This document shows positions 1 to 6,061 of a stretch of 8,290 nt of DNA, one piece after another (the first letter of the stretch is position 1; each line of letters begins with the position of its first letter). The position numbers were made by a program, and so were the translations under genes. The stretch is from positions 1-8,290 of the forward strand of contig JAKPMW010000339.1 of the NCBI GenBank assembly GCA_029548715.1. Direction: 5' to 3'. Under the pieces are notes generated by a model. It made no database searches and had not been told where the DNA came from. It was given only the letters and a program-made list of their open reading frames with translations. This stretch comes from Spirochaetota bacterium. Its GTDB lineage: Bacteria > Spirochaetota > JAGLSM01 > JAKPMW01.

Positions 1-320
1 GAAACGGGCGCTCTGGTGGCACTCCGCGCGGCTGAACCTGCCCGGGCGGCCCTTTGGGTCAGACGAAGGGGCAAGTCCTTGATCAGGGAACGCTGGGGAG
101 TGGCAGGTGTCATGCCGGTTGCATAGCGGACATATTTTGCCGTTGTGTCAATCGCCGGGACAATCCCAATCGCCTGCCCGTTGGTATCACTTGTGCTGTA
201 CTTGGTGTTGATCACGACCAGTGTGGGAGAAGACGAACCGGCAATCGAGTCATCTTCGCTGCAGGCGATGGTCACCAGGGACAGCAGGACAACCAGACAG
301 ATAAAACGCATAGTTGACAT
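1..320 (-). CDS. Small lipoprotein, C-terminus beyond the window edge
   Basis: The frame is open from an ATG at 320 down to base 1 with no stop, giving 106 residues so far, so the gene continues to the left. The start is chosen because a GGAGG (minus strand, 334-330) lies 9 bases upstream; a second ATG at 311 is possible but worse placed. The N-terminus has an Arg, a hydrophobic stretch (residues 6-19) and a lipobox T-I-A-C with Cys20 as the likely lipidated residue, followed by the acidic stretch SEDD. The mature part is rich in Ser, Thr and Ala. After residue 80 it becomes Arg/Ala-rich, which is unusual for a lipoprotein and could indicate a disordered segment. I recognise no domain. It is divergent from the septoil-knot gene at 470. 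The coding call is good; the function is unknown. Confidence 0.72.
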   Translation of the reverse strand, partial: MSTMRFICLVVLLSLVTIACSEDDSIAGSSSPTLVVINTKYSTSDTNGQAIGIVPAIDTTAKYVRYATGMTPATPQRSLIKDLPLRLTQRAARAGSAARSATRAPV

Positions 321-345
321 GTATTGTAACCTCCATTTGTTCTGC

Positions 346-375
346 ATATAATTTCATCATGCAGGATGCTGTCAA
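346..375 (-). promoter_or_regulatory. Candidate sigma70-type promoter of the left lipoprotein gene
   Basis: On the minus strand a perfect TTGACA (375-370) is followed by TATATG (350-345) at 19 bases, or TTATAT (351-346) at 18 bases. The -10 match is only moderate and the spacing slightly long. The position, about 25 bases upstream of the GGAGG for the lipoprotein start at 320, is right. An AGTATACT palindrome (375-382) abuts the -35 box and could be an operator. Confidence 0.45.
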
Positions 376-418
376 GTATACTACTTAATAAAGGATTTTT
401 CGGCCTGGGGTATACTAC
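374..418. repeat. Repeated GTATACTAC motif in the divergent intergenic region
   Basis: GTATACTAC occurs at 376-384 and again at 410-418 in the same orientation, 34 bases apart. The first copy sits inside a small inverted repeat, AAGTA-TAC-TACTT (374-386). Each copy contains TATACT, a 5-of-6 match to a -10 box on the plus strand, so either copy could drive the gene at 470. I see no good -35 element at the right distance from either. They may instead be binding sites for a regulator shared by the two divergent genes. Confidence 0.35.
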
Positions 419-469
419 ACATCTGGATATGTGGTGTATGAGCCTGAGGTATAGTCTTCCGGAGGCGAT

Positions 470-814
470 ATGATACGGAGCGTTTTTGCAGGAGCGATAT
501 TGCTTGCAGTTTCATCTGGTTTGTCCGCAGGTCAGGTATTTGTCACCACGGCACAATGGGATGCCAGCCTGAAGGTGTACTTTACCCAGTATCGCTATGA
601 GGCAGATCTCGTTGTATATGTCGCCCCCGAGCGGTATGAGGCCCTTGGCAAGGATGCGATCTGGTACTATGTCCAGCAGAGGTATCAGGCGGATGTCAGA
701 GTTTTTGTTACTACCCAGCGGTACAACGCTGATCTGAAGGTTTTTGTGACTCCGCATCGGTATGAGGCCGGCTGGAGACGGAGTCATCCCTGGACTGGGC
801 GGTTGTTCAAATAG
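470..814 (+). CDS. Secreted repeat protein, probable DUF6150 / 7(1) septoil knot family
   Basis: This is a 114-residue protein with a Sec signal peptide (about residues 1-20, cleavage near SGLSA-GQ). The mature part consists almost entirely of six short imperfect repeats of about 12 residues, of the form K/R-V-[FY]-[VF]-x3-[RQ]-[YW]-x-A-[DS]-L, starting near residues 22, 35, 48, 64, 77 and 90. The fourth unit is preceded by an insertion (LGKDA). The end is AGW plus a basic tail. This repeat pattern, the WYYV core unit and the AGW ending match what I recall of the DUF6150 (septoil knot) family, small beta proteins predicted and later shown to form a 7(1) knot. The start follows GGAGG (461-465) after a short 4-base spacer. 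The role is unknown; export suggests the periplasm or cell surface. It may be co-transcribed with the lipoprotein at 909, since no clear terminator separates them. Family assignment is from memory, without a search. Confidence 0.8.
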   Translation: MIRSVFAGAILLAVSSGLSAGQVFVTTAQWDASLKVYFTQYRYEADLVVYVAPERYEALGKDAIWYYVQQRYQADVRVFVTTQRYNADLKVFVTPHRYEAGWRRSHPWTGRLFK

Positions 815-861
815 GGTGATTTTTATGCAACCAAGTCCGCTGGGAGAGGGTATATAACTAT

Positions 862-881
862 GTCGGCGCGTTGACGCCGGC
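862..881 (+). other. Hairpin between the septoil-knot and lipoprotein genes
   Basis: GTCGGCG (862-868) can pair with CGCCGGC (875-881) around a 6-base loop; one of the seven pairs is a T-G wobble. No T-run follows, so it is not a standard intrinsic terminator. It lies 27 bases before the start codon of the next gene. It could be an RNA processing or stability element within a two-gene transcript. Confidence 0.35.
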
Positions 882-908
882 ATGATAACACACAAGGGGT
901 AAATACGT

Positions 909-1256
909 ATGATACGAAAACTGATTGGTCTGACAGTGCTTGTGGTTTTTGCTTGCGCTCTGGTTGCATGTGGTGATGATCCCGATCCGAGATTCCGTGT
1001 AACAAACAATTATTCAAGTGAAGTCAACATCAGCTACAAACTGACAGGAAGCAATACAGTCAACATGAACGGGATTGCAACGGGTACAACCAGTGAGTGG
1101 AAAAGCGTTCCTGAAACGACAGTATCGATTGAAAATTTCCCGGCAGACAAAGACAACAGCCAGGAGCCTATCTCTTTTGCCACGGCCAAAGGCTACCAGT
1201 ACACCGTAGTGGTTGCAGCCGATGGCCGCGCGTCCGTTAATAAGGAAGACCAGTAA
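909..1256 (+). CDS. Small lipoprotein of unknown function
   Basis: This is a 115-residue product with a clear type II signal peptide: MIRK, a hydrophobic core, and the canonical lipobox L-V-A-C with Cys21. GDDPDP follows, an acidic start that may affect sorting in organisms using acidic sorting signals. The mature part is about 94 residues, rich in Ser, Thr, Asn and Val. It has alternating patterns such as RFRVTNN and YQYTVVVAA that suggest a small beta-sandwich, and it ends in a charged NKEDQ tail. The start is supported by AAGGGG (894-899), about 9 bases upstream. A strong intrinsic terminator lies 29 bases after the stop. I do not recognise a named family; an extracellular beta-sandwich anchored in a membrane is the most I would infer. 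Confidence 0.85.
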   Translation: MIRKLIGLTVLVVFACALVACGDDPDPRFRVTNNYSSEVNISYKLTGSNTVNMNGIATGTTSEWKSVPETTVSIENFPADKDNSQEPISFATAKGYQYTVVVAADGRASVNKEDQ

Positions 1257-1285
1257 CACAGCTGGAGTTGCATGTACCAACAAAG

Positions 1286-1313
1286 CCCGCTCTCGTATCG
1301 AGGCGGGTTTTTT
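1286..1313 (+). terminator. Rho-independent terminator after the lipoprotein gene
   Basis: CCCGC (1286-1290), an unpaired T, and CTCG (1292-1295) pair with CGAG (1299-1302) and GCGGG (1303-1307) around a TAT loop. Six Ts follow (1308-1313). This is a textbook intrinsic terminator ending the plus-strand pair. Confidence 0.9.
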
Positions 1314-1391
1314 GCGTGCGCCCGGCAGGTAGCGTTTATGAATTGCATGTGTCGTGCAGAAGACAGATGCGCCGGGAGTGTGCCTGATACC

Positions 1392-1417
1392 GTACAATCT
1401 CTGCACATGTGTTGTAC
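1392..1417. promoter_or_regulatory. Inverted repeat with nested palindrome, possible operator
   Basis: GTACAA (1392-1397) and TTGTAC (1412-1417) are exact inverted repeats. The 8-base palindrome CACATGTG (1404-1411) lies between them, off-centre. It lies about 95 bases upstream of the candidate promoter of the phosphoglucomutase gene. A dimeric regulator could bind here, but nothing identifies it. Confidence 0.3.
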
Positions 1418-1511
1418 AAAAAGTAAATTGGAAAGAATTTAATCCGGGATTGTTGCAGGGACCGCCCCATGTTGCCGACTTTTTGAATTCACACCCCGTG
1501 TATGCAGTTTC

Positions 1512-1540
1512 TTGACCCCGATACAGCCAGGGTATAGACT
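1512..1540 (+). promoter_or_regulatory. Candidate promoter of the phosphoglucomutase gene
   Basis: TTGACC (1512-1517) is a 5-of-6 match to a -35 box. Seventeen bases on, TAGACT (1535-1540) matches a -10 box at 4 of 6; TATAGA (1533-1538) is an alternative with a 15-base gap. It lies about 34 bases upstream of the start codon. It is plausible by position and moderate by sequence. Confidence 0.4.
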
Positions 1541-1573
1541 GATGCCAGAAATCCAACCAACCTGGAGGCAGGA

Positions 1574-3247
1574 ATGGCATTGAAGATTGAGACCATCAGG
1601 CTTGACAAGCCCTACACTATCAAAAAAATGGGAACATCCGGCCTGAGGCTTGTTCAGGAGGACTATAATCGGCATCTGTATCTCGAGCAGTTTGCCCAAG
1701 GGGTGGCAGGGTATTTTCTCGAAATTACCGGCAAGGGCAGGGTAGCGACCAACAACAGGACTCTTGTGATTGGAGGCGATCCCCGCAAGGGAAACCGTGA
1801 GCGGGTACGCAAGATAGCCGAGATCATGACGGGAAACGGATTTCGGGTATATGTGGCCAATGACGGTCTGGCCAGCACTCCCGCCATGTCTCATGCCATT
1901 CGTACCCTTGAGGCGGCAGGTGGAATCATTTTGACTGCCAGCCATAATCCATTTACCGATGTTGGGATAAAGATCAATATGGCATCCGGAGCGCCGGCAC
2001 TTGAGGATACCGTCAATCGGGTACATGAACTGCAAAATTCGGTTACAGAGTACCATACTGTTCGTTTCGAGGATGCCCTCGAAGCTGGAGAGGTCGAGTA
2101 TTTTGATGCGATCAGGCTGTATGCGGACCTGCTGGATTCAGTCCTTGATTTTGGCGGGATGCGGGAAAAGCTTCGCGTTCGATCCGGTTTTTCGGCAGCC
2201 TTTGACGCCATGCATGGAGCCGCTGGCCCCTTTGCCCGGGAGGTATTTGTCAATCGGCTGGGATTGAATGCAACCATCCTGCGCGAAGAGCCCAGGGAAG
2301 ATTTGGGCGGTTTTGATGCACATGGGGACCCGCTCCATCCCGAGCCGGATTTTGATTATATCCCCGAGCTGATCTCACTCAACTCGAGTGGAGAATTCGA
2401 TCTTGTCGCGGCCTGGGACTCGGATGTTGACCGCAGGCTGGACGGAGGAAAGGGATTTTTTGTTGAGTCTGCTGACGAATTTGCACTTTTTTCGATGTAT
2501 GCCGATTTGATTGGTCTGGGCAGGCTCTTTCCCAACGAGATCTTTTTTGGACGCTCGACGGTAACAGCGGGTACCATCGACCTGATGCAGGAGCACCTGC
2601 AGAAGAAATTTCCCGAGCATAAAGTCAGGACGGTTGAGACACCTACCGGTTTTAAATGGATTGCCGAACTGGGGAACTGGGGGGTTGAAGAATCCAACGG
2701 CGTGGGGAATCCGTACCTGCGGGAAAAAGACGGGATTTTTGCCACGGCATTTTTGCTCAAGATCCTCCTTGAAACAGGAAAGAGTGTACAGGAACTGATG
2801 GAAGATGTCTGGAAAAAATTTGGGCGGGTCTTTTTTACCAGAGGGGAAGTATCAGGGAGTGACGAGAGTGAAAAGGCGCTATTGACAGCTCTGCTCGAAT
2901 CAGCGACACAACACGAAGGAGCCCGTTTCGGGACTCTGACACTTGAAAAGGCTGGTGCATGGGATTACGTACACCCACAGACGGGCAAGGTGGCTGATAA
3001 AAACGCGGCGTATTTTCTTTCCTTCAGCGACGGGAATACGATCAAGGCCCGCTTTTCGGGGACGGGTTCGGGTGGATATACGCTTCGTGTCTATTGCACC
3101 AAATTCGACACCCACTATGATCGGCCCAAATCCCCGATTACGCAGCCCATGAAGGATGCGTTTGATGCCTTCTTGAAGGCCGGTGGTTTTCCTGGTCAAA
3201 GCAAAAAGTATACGGATGCCAATCAGCCGGATCCGTATAGCACTTGA
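1574..3247 (+). CDS. pgm: Alpha-phosphoglucomutase, PGM1 type
   Basis: This 557-residue cytoplasmic enzyme should interconvert glucose 1-phosphate and glucose 6-phosphate, linking glycolysis to glycogen and cell-envelope sugar synthesis. All four family signatures are present in order. GTSGLR is at 20-25. The phosphoserine loop TASHNP is at 121-126, with Ser123 the phosphate carrier. The metal loop DSDVDR is at 282-287, with Asp282, 284 and 286 in the places of the three Asp ligands. The sugar-binding loop EESNG is at 372-376. The phosphate-binding loop RFSGTGSGG is at 493-501 in the C-terminal domain. Length and the REKDGIFA segment (383-390) fit the roughly 560-residue PGM1 branch rather than the shorter phosphomannomutase/phosphoglucosamine mutase branch. 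GGAGG (1564-1568) fixes the ATG. The metal loop differs from the usual DGDGDR of PGM1. The gene stands alone, with its own promoter candidate and terminator. Confidence 0.93.
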   Translation: MALKIETIRLDKPYTIKKMGTSGLRLVQEDYNRHLYLEQFAQGVAGYFLEITGKGRVATNNRTLVIGGDPRKGNRERVRKIAEIMTGNGFRVYVANDGLASTPAMSHAIRTLEAAGGIILTASHNPFTDVGIKINMASGAPALEDTVNRVHELQNSVTEYHTVRFEDALEAGEVEYFDAIRLYADLLDSVLDFGGMREKLRVRSGFSAAFDAMHGAAGPFAREVFVNRLGLNATILREEPREDLGGFDAHGDPLHPEPDFDYIPELISLNSSGEFDLVAAWDSDVDRRLDGGKGFFVESADEFALFSMYADLIGLGRLFPNEIFFGRSTVTAGTIDLMQEHLQKKFPEHKVRTVETPTGFKWIAELGNWGVEESNGVGNPYLREKDGIFATAFLLKILLETGKSVQELMEDVWKKFGRVFFTRGEVSGSDESEKALLTALLESATQHEGARFGTLTLEKAGAWDYVHPQTGKVADKNAAYFLSFSDGNTIKARFSGTGSGGYTLRVYCTKFDTHYDRPKSPITQPMKDAFDAFLKAGGFPGQSKKYTDANQPDPYST

Positions 3248-3270
3248 TGCGCAGGCTGGTTATATACATG

Positions 3271-3304
3271 CGGCCGCCTCAGTATCGGGGCGGCCGAAAT
3301 TTTT
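3271..3304 (+). terminator. Rho-independent terminator after phosphoglucomutase
   Basis: A 10-base-pair GC-rich stem (3271-3280 with 3287-3296, one T-G wobble) has the 6-base loop AGTATC. It is followed by AAA and then five Ts (3300-3304). It begins 23 bases after the stop codon. There is no T-run on the minus-strand side, so it mainly serves the plus strand. Confidence 0.88.
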
Positions 3305-3474
3305 GCATGGCCTGAAAAATTACGGGTGCGTTTGCGGGCATTATAGTGTGCCTGCATCTTTCACCTCGCTGTTCGTGCAGACAAGGGGTCTGTCGGGCGC
3401 TGGCATTTGGGTGTCCCTGCAAGGAAAATTCAGTATGCCGTGACTGACGGATGATGATGGCCCGAGGCTGTTCA
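3305..3474. other. Convergent intergenic region, no gene seen
   Basis: This stretch separates the phosphoglucomutase terminator from the stop codon of the minus-strand gene at 3475. Apart from a 5-base-pair hairpin (CAGAC 3378-3382 with GTCTG 3388-3392), I see no structured element, and no convincing terminator for the minus-strand gene. Confidence 0.5.
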
Positions 3475-4800
3475 TCAAAAAAACGTGCGAATCAGGTCTG
3501 TCACCGAGTAGCTCTCATTGACCGTCGGTATCCACTGCCAGCGGTCAAAGGCCCCGCAGGGATGGGAGATGCCGCAGGCGACCAGATCACCAACCTGAAG
3601 TGGAGAAGTGTCGGGACAGCGCAAGCGGGCATGCTGGTCGTAGAGCCTGTCAATCTGGTACAGGGCCGGATCAAGTGCAACGAGGGGCAGATCGCCCGGG
3701 GTTGGTGACATACCGGGCAAGGGACTTTCTTCCGCAGCAGGGACAGTGAGCCGGGCCAGTTTGGGCACTGGCAGTCCGGCATCATAGGGGCAGTCACGCT
3801 TTCCGAATGAGAGAATCACGATGTCGGGTTCGGGTCTGCCCTGCACGATAGACCAGAGTTCAAGAACGGGTTGGAGTTTTGGTGCATGCGGATTGCGGGC
3901 GTGCATGGCTGAGGAAAACCCGGCGTACCATCCATCATCATGTGCAACTGCGCACCCGCTGCGAAGGACAAAGCGGTGGGGATAGCCAGGCCTGTTTGCC
4001 TGCATGAAATCCAGCACAAGGTCAATGAAGGCCGAGCCACCGGCGGAAATGATGCATTCATTTTTGTAGAGGGCGCATGATCTCAGGCAGTTGGCAGCCT
4101 GCAGCAATTCGCCCATCCAGGCGATGACAGCATGTGCTTCGGCATCCCGCTTGCCTGATTCGAGCAATCCCTCATATCCGATAATGCCAGCCGGGACAAG
4201 GGCTGAGGGATGCCTGAGAATTTCAGAAACAACATCGCGTACCTGATCGCGGTTTCGGCATCCGCAGCGTTGTCCTGGTATGCCATACTCGACCAGGACC
4301 GGAACAGGCTGCTGAAGCCCCCAGGCAGTAAGGCGGGTTGCCAGACGCTGTGCGTGTGCTGCAGAATCAGAGGTAACAATGATCTCGTGGTGCTGGCTGA
4401 TCTGGGCCAGCCGGGCGATGTCTGCATCGGCCGTGATGGAGTTTGCGACCAGAATTCGCGGGACGCCAAAGTGTGCTGCGATGGCTGCCTGATGCATGTT
4501 TGCCAGCGTTATTGCCCATGCACCAGCAGTCAGTTGAAGATCGAAGATCTGTGGTGCCATGGTTGTCTTACCGTGCGGTGCAAGGGAGACTCCAGCATCA
4601 TCCGCAGCCCTGGCAAGGCTGCGGATATTGGCCATCAGTGCTGCCTCGCGGATAACCATAACCGGAAACGGGAGTTCACCCCGCAGGACATTGAGCGAAA
4701 GGGCAGGGATGCGAGACACGGGGAGGCCATCGGCCAGGGGTGGAAGTCCCTTTGCCGGGGTCTCAAGCATTGCCCCGTGGATGGCAGTCAGGTCCAGCAT
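3475..4800 (-). CDS. PLP-dependent D-serine dehydratase-like amino acid deaminase (DSD1 family)
   Basis: This is a 441-residue fold-type III PLP enzyme with an alanine racemase-like N-terminal barrel and a D-serine dehydratase-like C-terminal domain. Lys78 in the segment APHGKTTMAP is the expected PLP Schiff-base lysine. The segments EYGIPGQRCGCR (171-182), SAGGSAF (252-258) and RSGCAVAHDDG (280-290) are typical barrel-loop positions. Near the C-terminus, SHPCGAFDRW (412-421) supplies a His413-x-Cys415 metal pair. D-serine dehydratases bind zinc through His and Cys, whereas D-threonine aldolases use His and Asp, so dehydratase/deaminase activity is favoured. The expected reaction is a D-amino acid such as D-serine to a 2-oxo acid plus ammonia. 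The substrate cannot be fixed from sequence. GGAG (4812-4809) lies 8 bases before the ATG. The gene is divergent from the YkgJ-like gene, with 44 bp between start codons. Confidence 0.88.
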   Translation of the reverse strand: MLDLTAIHGAMLETPAKGLPPLADGLPVSRIPALSLNVLRGELPFPVMVIREAALMANIRSLARAADDAGVSLAPHGKTTMAPQIFDLQLTAGAWAITLANMHQAAIAAHFGVPRILVANSITADADIARLAQISQHHEIIVTSDSAAHAQRLATRLTAWGLQQPVPVLVEYGIPGQRCGCRNRDQVRDVVSEILRHPSALVPAGIIGYEGLLESGKRDAEAHAVIAWMGELLQAANCLRSCALYKNECIISAGGSAFIDLVLDFMQANRPGYPHRFVLRSGCAVAHDDGWYAGFSSAMHARNPHAPKLQPVLELWSIVQGRPEPDIVILSFGKRDCPYDAGLPVPKLARLTVPAAEESPLPGMSPTPGDLPLVALDPALYQIDRLYDQHARLRCPDTSPLQVGDLVACGISHPCGAFDRWQWIPTVNESYSVTDLIRTFF

Positions 4801-4844
4801 GATTTTTTCTCCAGGCCGGGAATTTGTGTGTACGCTTCAGTTCC

Positions 4845-5393
4845 ATGAAGAGAATAGCATATTTATCGAGAGAAGTGCGTGCACTTTTTGACGAGCTTGA
4901 GGAAGCAAGCCGCGACCTTTTTTCGCTGGTTGATGTGCGCTGTCCTGCGACATGCCATGAATGCTGTCTCAATCCCGCTGTCCAGGCGACCGTGCTTGAG
5001 TTTGTCCCTCTCGCCTGCAGGCTCATGGATGAAGGCCGGGCCGAAGAGGTCCTTGGTCAGCTTGAGGGCAGTGCCGAGCTGAAAGGGTGCGTATTTGCGG
5101 GTATTGCTGGATGCAGTGTCTATCCTGACAGGGGACTGATTTGCCGCCTCTTTGCAGCCAGCGTACGAAAGGACCGGCAGGATCGCCTGGAGTATATTGC
5201 CTGTTCACTGCTGCATGCCCGTCATGGCCGGTATCTGCCAGGGCAGACACCGGCTCCGGTGATCACTGACTGGGGCCTCAGACTTGAGGCGATTGACCCT
5301 GCAATGGGCTGCGCATGGTATCCGGTCAACGAGGCTATACGCCGGGCGCTGGAGATTGTCCTCCATACGAACCATCTCGACAGGGCGGGTTGA
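4845..5393 (+). CDS. YkgJ-like cysteine-cluster (Zn/Fe-chelating) protein
   Basis: This is a 182-residue cytoplasmic protein with ten Cys. Near the N-terminus RCPATCHECC (32-41) gives Cys33, 37, 40 and 41. The middle segment carries Cys82 and Cys90, then SVYPDRGLICRLF (91-103) with Cys100; further Cys are at 120 and 156. Paired CxxxCxxCC and C-x7-C-[SE]-[IV]-Y-x2-R-x3-C-R-x-F patterns are characteristic of the YkgJ / UPF0153 cysteine-cluster family, thought to bind zinc or an iron-sulphur cluster; its function is not settled. No transmembrane segment is seen. The ATG at 4845 is chosen. A TTG at 4824 would add seven residues, and neither start has a good Shine-Dalgarno sequence, so the start is uncertain. 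It is divergent from the DSD1-like gene and could share control with it. Confidence 0.78.
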   Translation: MKRIAYLSREVRALFDELEEASRDLFSLVDVRCPATCHECCLNPAVQATVLEFVPLACRLMDEGRAEEVLGQLEGSAELKGCVFAGIAGCSVYPDRGLICRLFAASVRKDRQDRLEYIACSLLHARHGRYLPGQTPAPVITDWGLRLEAIDPAMGCAWYPVNEAIRRALEIVLHTNHLDRAG

Positions 5394-5527
5394 CCTGGCG
5401 AAACCTGTGATGGTGTGCCTGCTGCCTGGTGTGCTGCATGATGAACAGGGTCCGGCACGGCAATATCCGTCCCGGGCGAAAAAGGGTTGCAGGCCAGCAT
5501 GACAAACGTTGTATCAGGGACGTGTGC
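5394..5527. other. Convergent intergenic region
   Basis: These 134 bases lie between the stop of the YkgJ-like gene and the stop of the minus-strand lipoprotein. They contain a short direct repeat (TGGTGTGC at 5411-5418 and 5428-5435). I find no stem followed by a T-run on either strand, so termination here is not explained. Confidence 0.4.
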
Positions 5528-5956
5528 TTACTGTACCCGGGTCAAGACATTGGTGATGTTGTACAAATCGCCCCAGCGCATCATGATGACAAGATTGGGC
5601 TCGGTCTTTTCGAGGACAGTGTAGCGTGTTGTTCCTGAATCAAAATTGATCACCAGATGTTTTCCGTCATACTGATATCGTCCCTTTTGCTCAACCAGAC
5701 CGCTTGGCCGGATGGCGCAACGCCCGCTGGTATCAAAAAACCAGATGGCCCGCTCATTTTTGTTTTGCAGACGCCAGCGGCCAGCCAGGGATGTGATTTC
5801 GCGTGAAGCAGGAGTCTGGGAAGGGGTGCTGGCAGACGAGACGGATACGGCAGAGGCGGCGCTGTCATCACTTTTCGTGACGGACTGGGAGCTTCCGCAG
5901 GCGTGGATTCCGATCGAGAGAGCAAGAATGGTGGACAGGCATATGTTACGTTTCAT
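5528..5956 (-). CDS. Small lipoprotein with a lipocalin-like beta domain
   Basis: This 142-residue product starts at ATG 5956, set by GGAGG (5965-5961) only 4 bases upstream. The open frame reaches 6028, but that extension would put the signal peptide inside the protein and overlaps the promoter. The signal is MKRN plus a hydrophobic core, with the lipobox I-H-A-C and Cys20; His at -2 is unusual. A Ser/Ala/Thr-rich linker follows (about residues 22-52). A compact domain of about 90 residues comes next, beginning LAGRWRLQN (57-65), with alternating hydrophobic strands (AIWFFDTSG, GRYQYDGKHLVINF). The G-x-W start and the GxYxxDGxxLxI strand resemble small lipocalin-like or copper-resistance-type lipoprotein domains. 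I infer an eight-stranded barrel-like fold anchored to a membrane. The ligand is unknown. Confidence 0.85.
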   Translation of the reverse strand: MKRNICLSTILALSIGIHACGSSQSVTKSDDSAASAVSVSSASTPSQTPASREITSLAGRWRLQNKNERAIWFFDTSGRCAIRPSGLVEQKGRYQYDGKHLVINFDSGTTRYTVLEKTEPNLVIMMRWGDLYNITNVLTRVQ

Positions 5957-5980
5957 GGTACCTCCAAAAATCATGATACA

Positions 5981-6009
5981 AGTATATACTGGCAAGGGTG
6001 CTCTGTAAA
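5981..6009 (-). promoter_or_regulatory. Near-consensus sigma70-type promoter of the lipoprotein gene
   Basis: On the minus strand TTTACA (6009-6004) and TATACT (5986-5981) are separated by exactly 17 bases. Each matches consensus at 5 of 6 positions. The -10 box ends 24 bases before the start codon at 5956, leaving a short leader with the GGAGG. This is the best promoter in the window and shows the lipoprotein is transcribed independently of the upstream operon. Confidence 0.75.
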
Positions 6010-6039
6010 GCCCCGATCTGAATTTCATGCAACGTGTTG

Positions 6040-6061
6040 TCCGGACATGTTTTCGTCCGGA
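6040..6061. repeat. Perfect 7-bp inverted repeat upstream of the lipoprotein promoter
   Basis: TCCGGAC (6040-6046) and GTCCGGA (6055-6061) form a perfect stem around an 8-base loop. There is no T-run after it on either strand, so it is a weak candidate for the terminator of the upstream operon. It may instead be an operator about 30 bases upstream of the -35 box. A nearby weaker hairpin (TGCCG 6090-6094 with CGGCA 6103-6107) has the loop ACGTGTTG, and the same 8 bases recur at 6032-6039. Confidence 0.4.

Larger units (their letters stand above)
1314..1573. other. Non-coding gap before the phosphoglucomutase gene
   Basis: With the terminator region included, 1257-1573 (317 bases) has no gene I can support. 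After the terminator it holds a long imperfect palindrome (1392-1417) and a candidate promoter (1512-1540). The minus-strand open frames crossing it have no ribosome binding site and an implausible Cys/His/Arg-rich composition. Confidence 0.6.

Noticed and set aside
54..317. Plus-strand open frame opposite the left lipoprotein
   Set aside because: It is antisense to a gene with a signal peptide and strong ribosome binding site, has no binding site of its own, and is rich in Cys, Arg and Gln.
512..1009. Minus-strand open frame of 165 codons across the septoil-knot gene
   Set aside because: It mirrors the repeats of the plus-strand gene, has no ribosome binding site, and covers two better supported genes.
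1014..1580. Minus-strand open frame of 188 codons over the lipoprotein gene and intergenic gap
   Set aside because: Composition is implausible (many Cys, Trp, His and Arg), there is no signature, and it crosses a strong plus-strand terminator.
1439..2056. Minus-strand open frame of 205 codons at the phosphoglucomutase start
   Set aside because: It lies antisense to the conserved N-terminal half of the mutase and has no recognisable domain.
3475..4800. D-threonine aldolase as the product
   Set aside because: The C-terminal metal pair is His-x-Cys, as in D-serine dehydratases, rather than the His-x-Asp of D-threonine aldolases; a different D-amino acid substrate remains possible.
4210..4848. 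Plus-strand open frame of 212 codons opposite the dehydratase gene
   Set aside because: It is antisense to conserved enzyme motifs, Cys-rich by chance, and has no ribosome binding site.
5411..5435. TGGTGTGC direct repeat as a mobile element or CRISPR-like unit
   Set aside because: There are only two 8-base copies with no further units and no associated genes; chance is enough to explain it.
5957..6028. Upstream ATG extending the 5528-5956 lipoprotein
   Set aside because: The extension covers the promoter and the GGAGG, and would place the lipoprotein signal 24 residues inside the protein.
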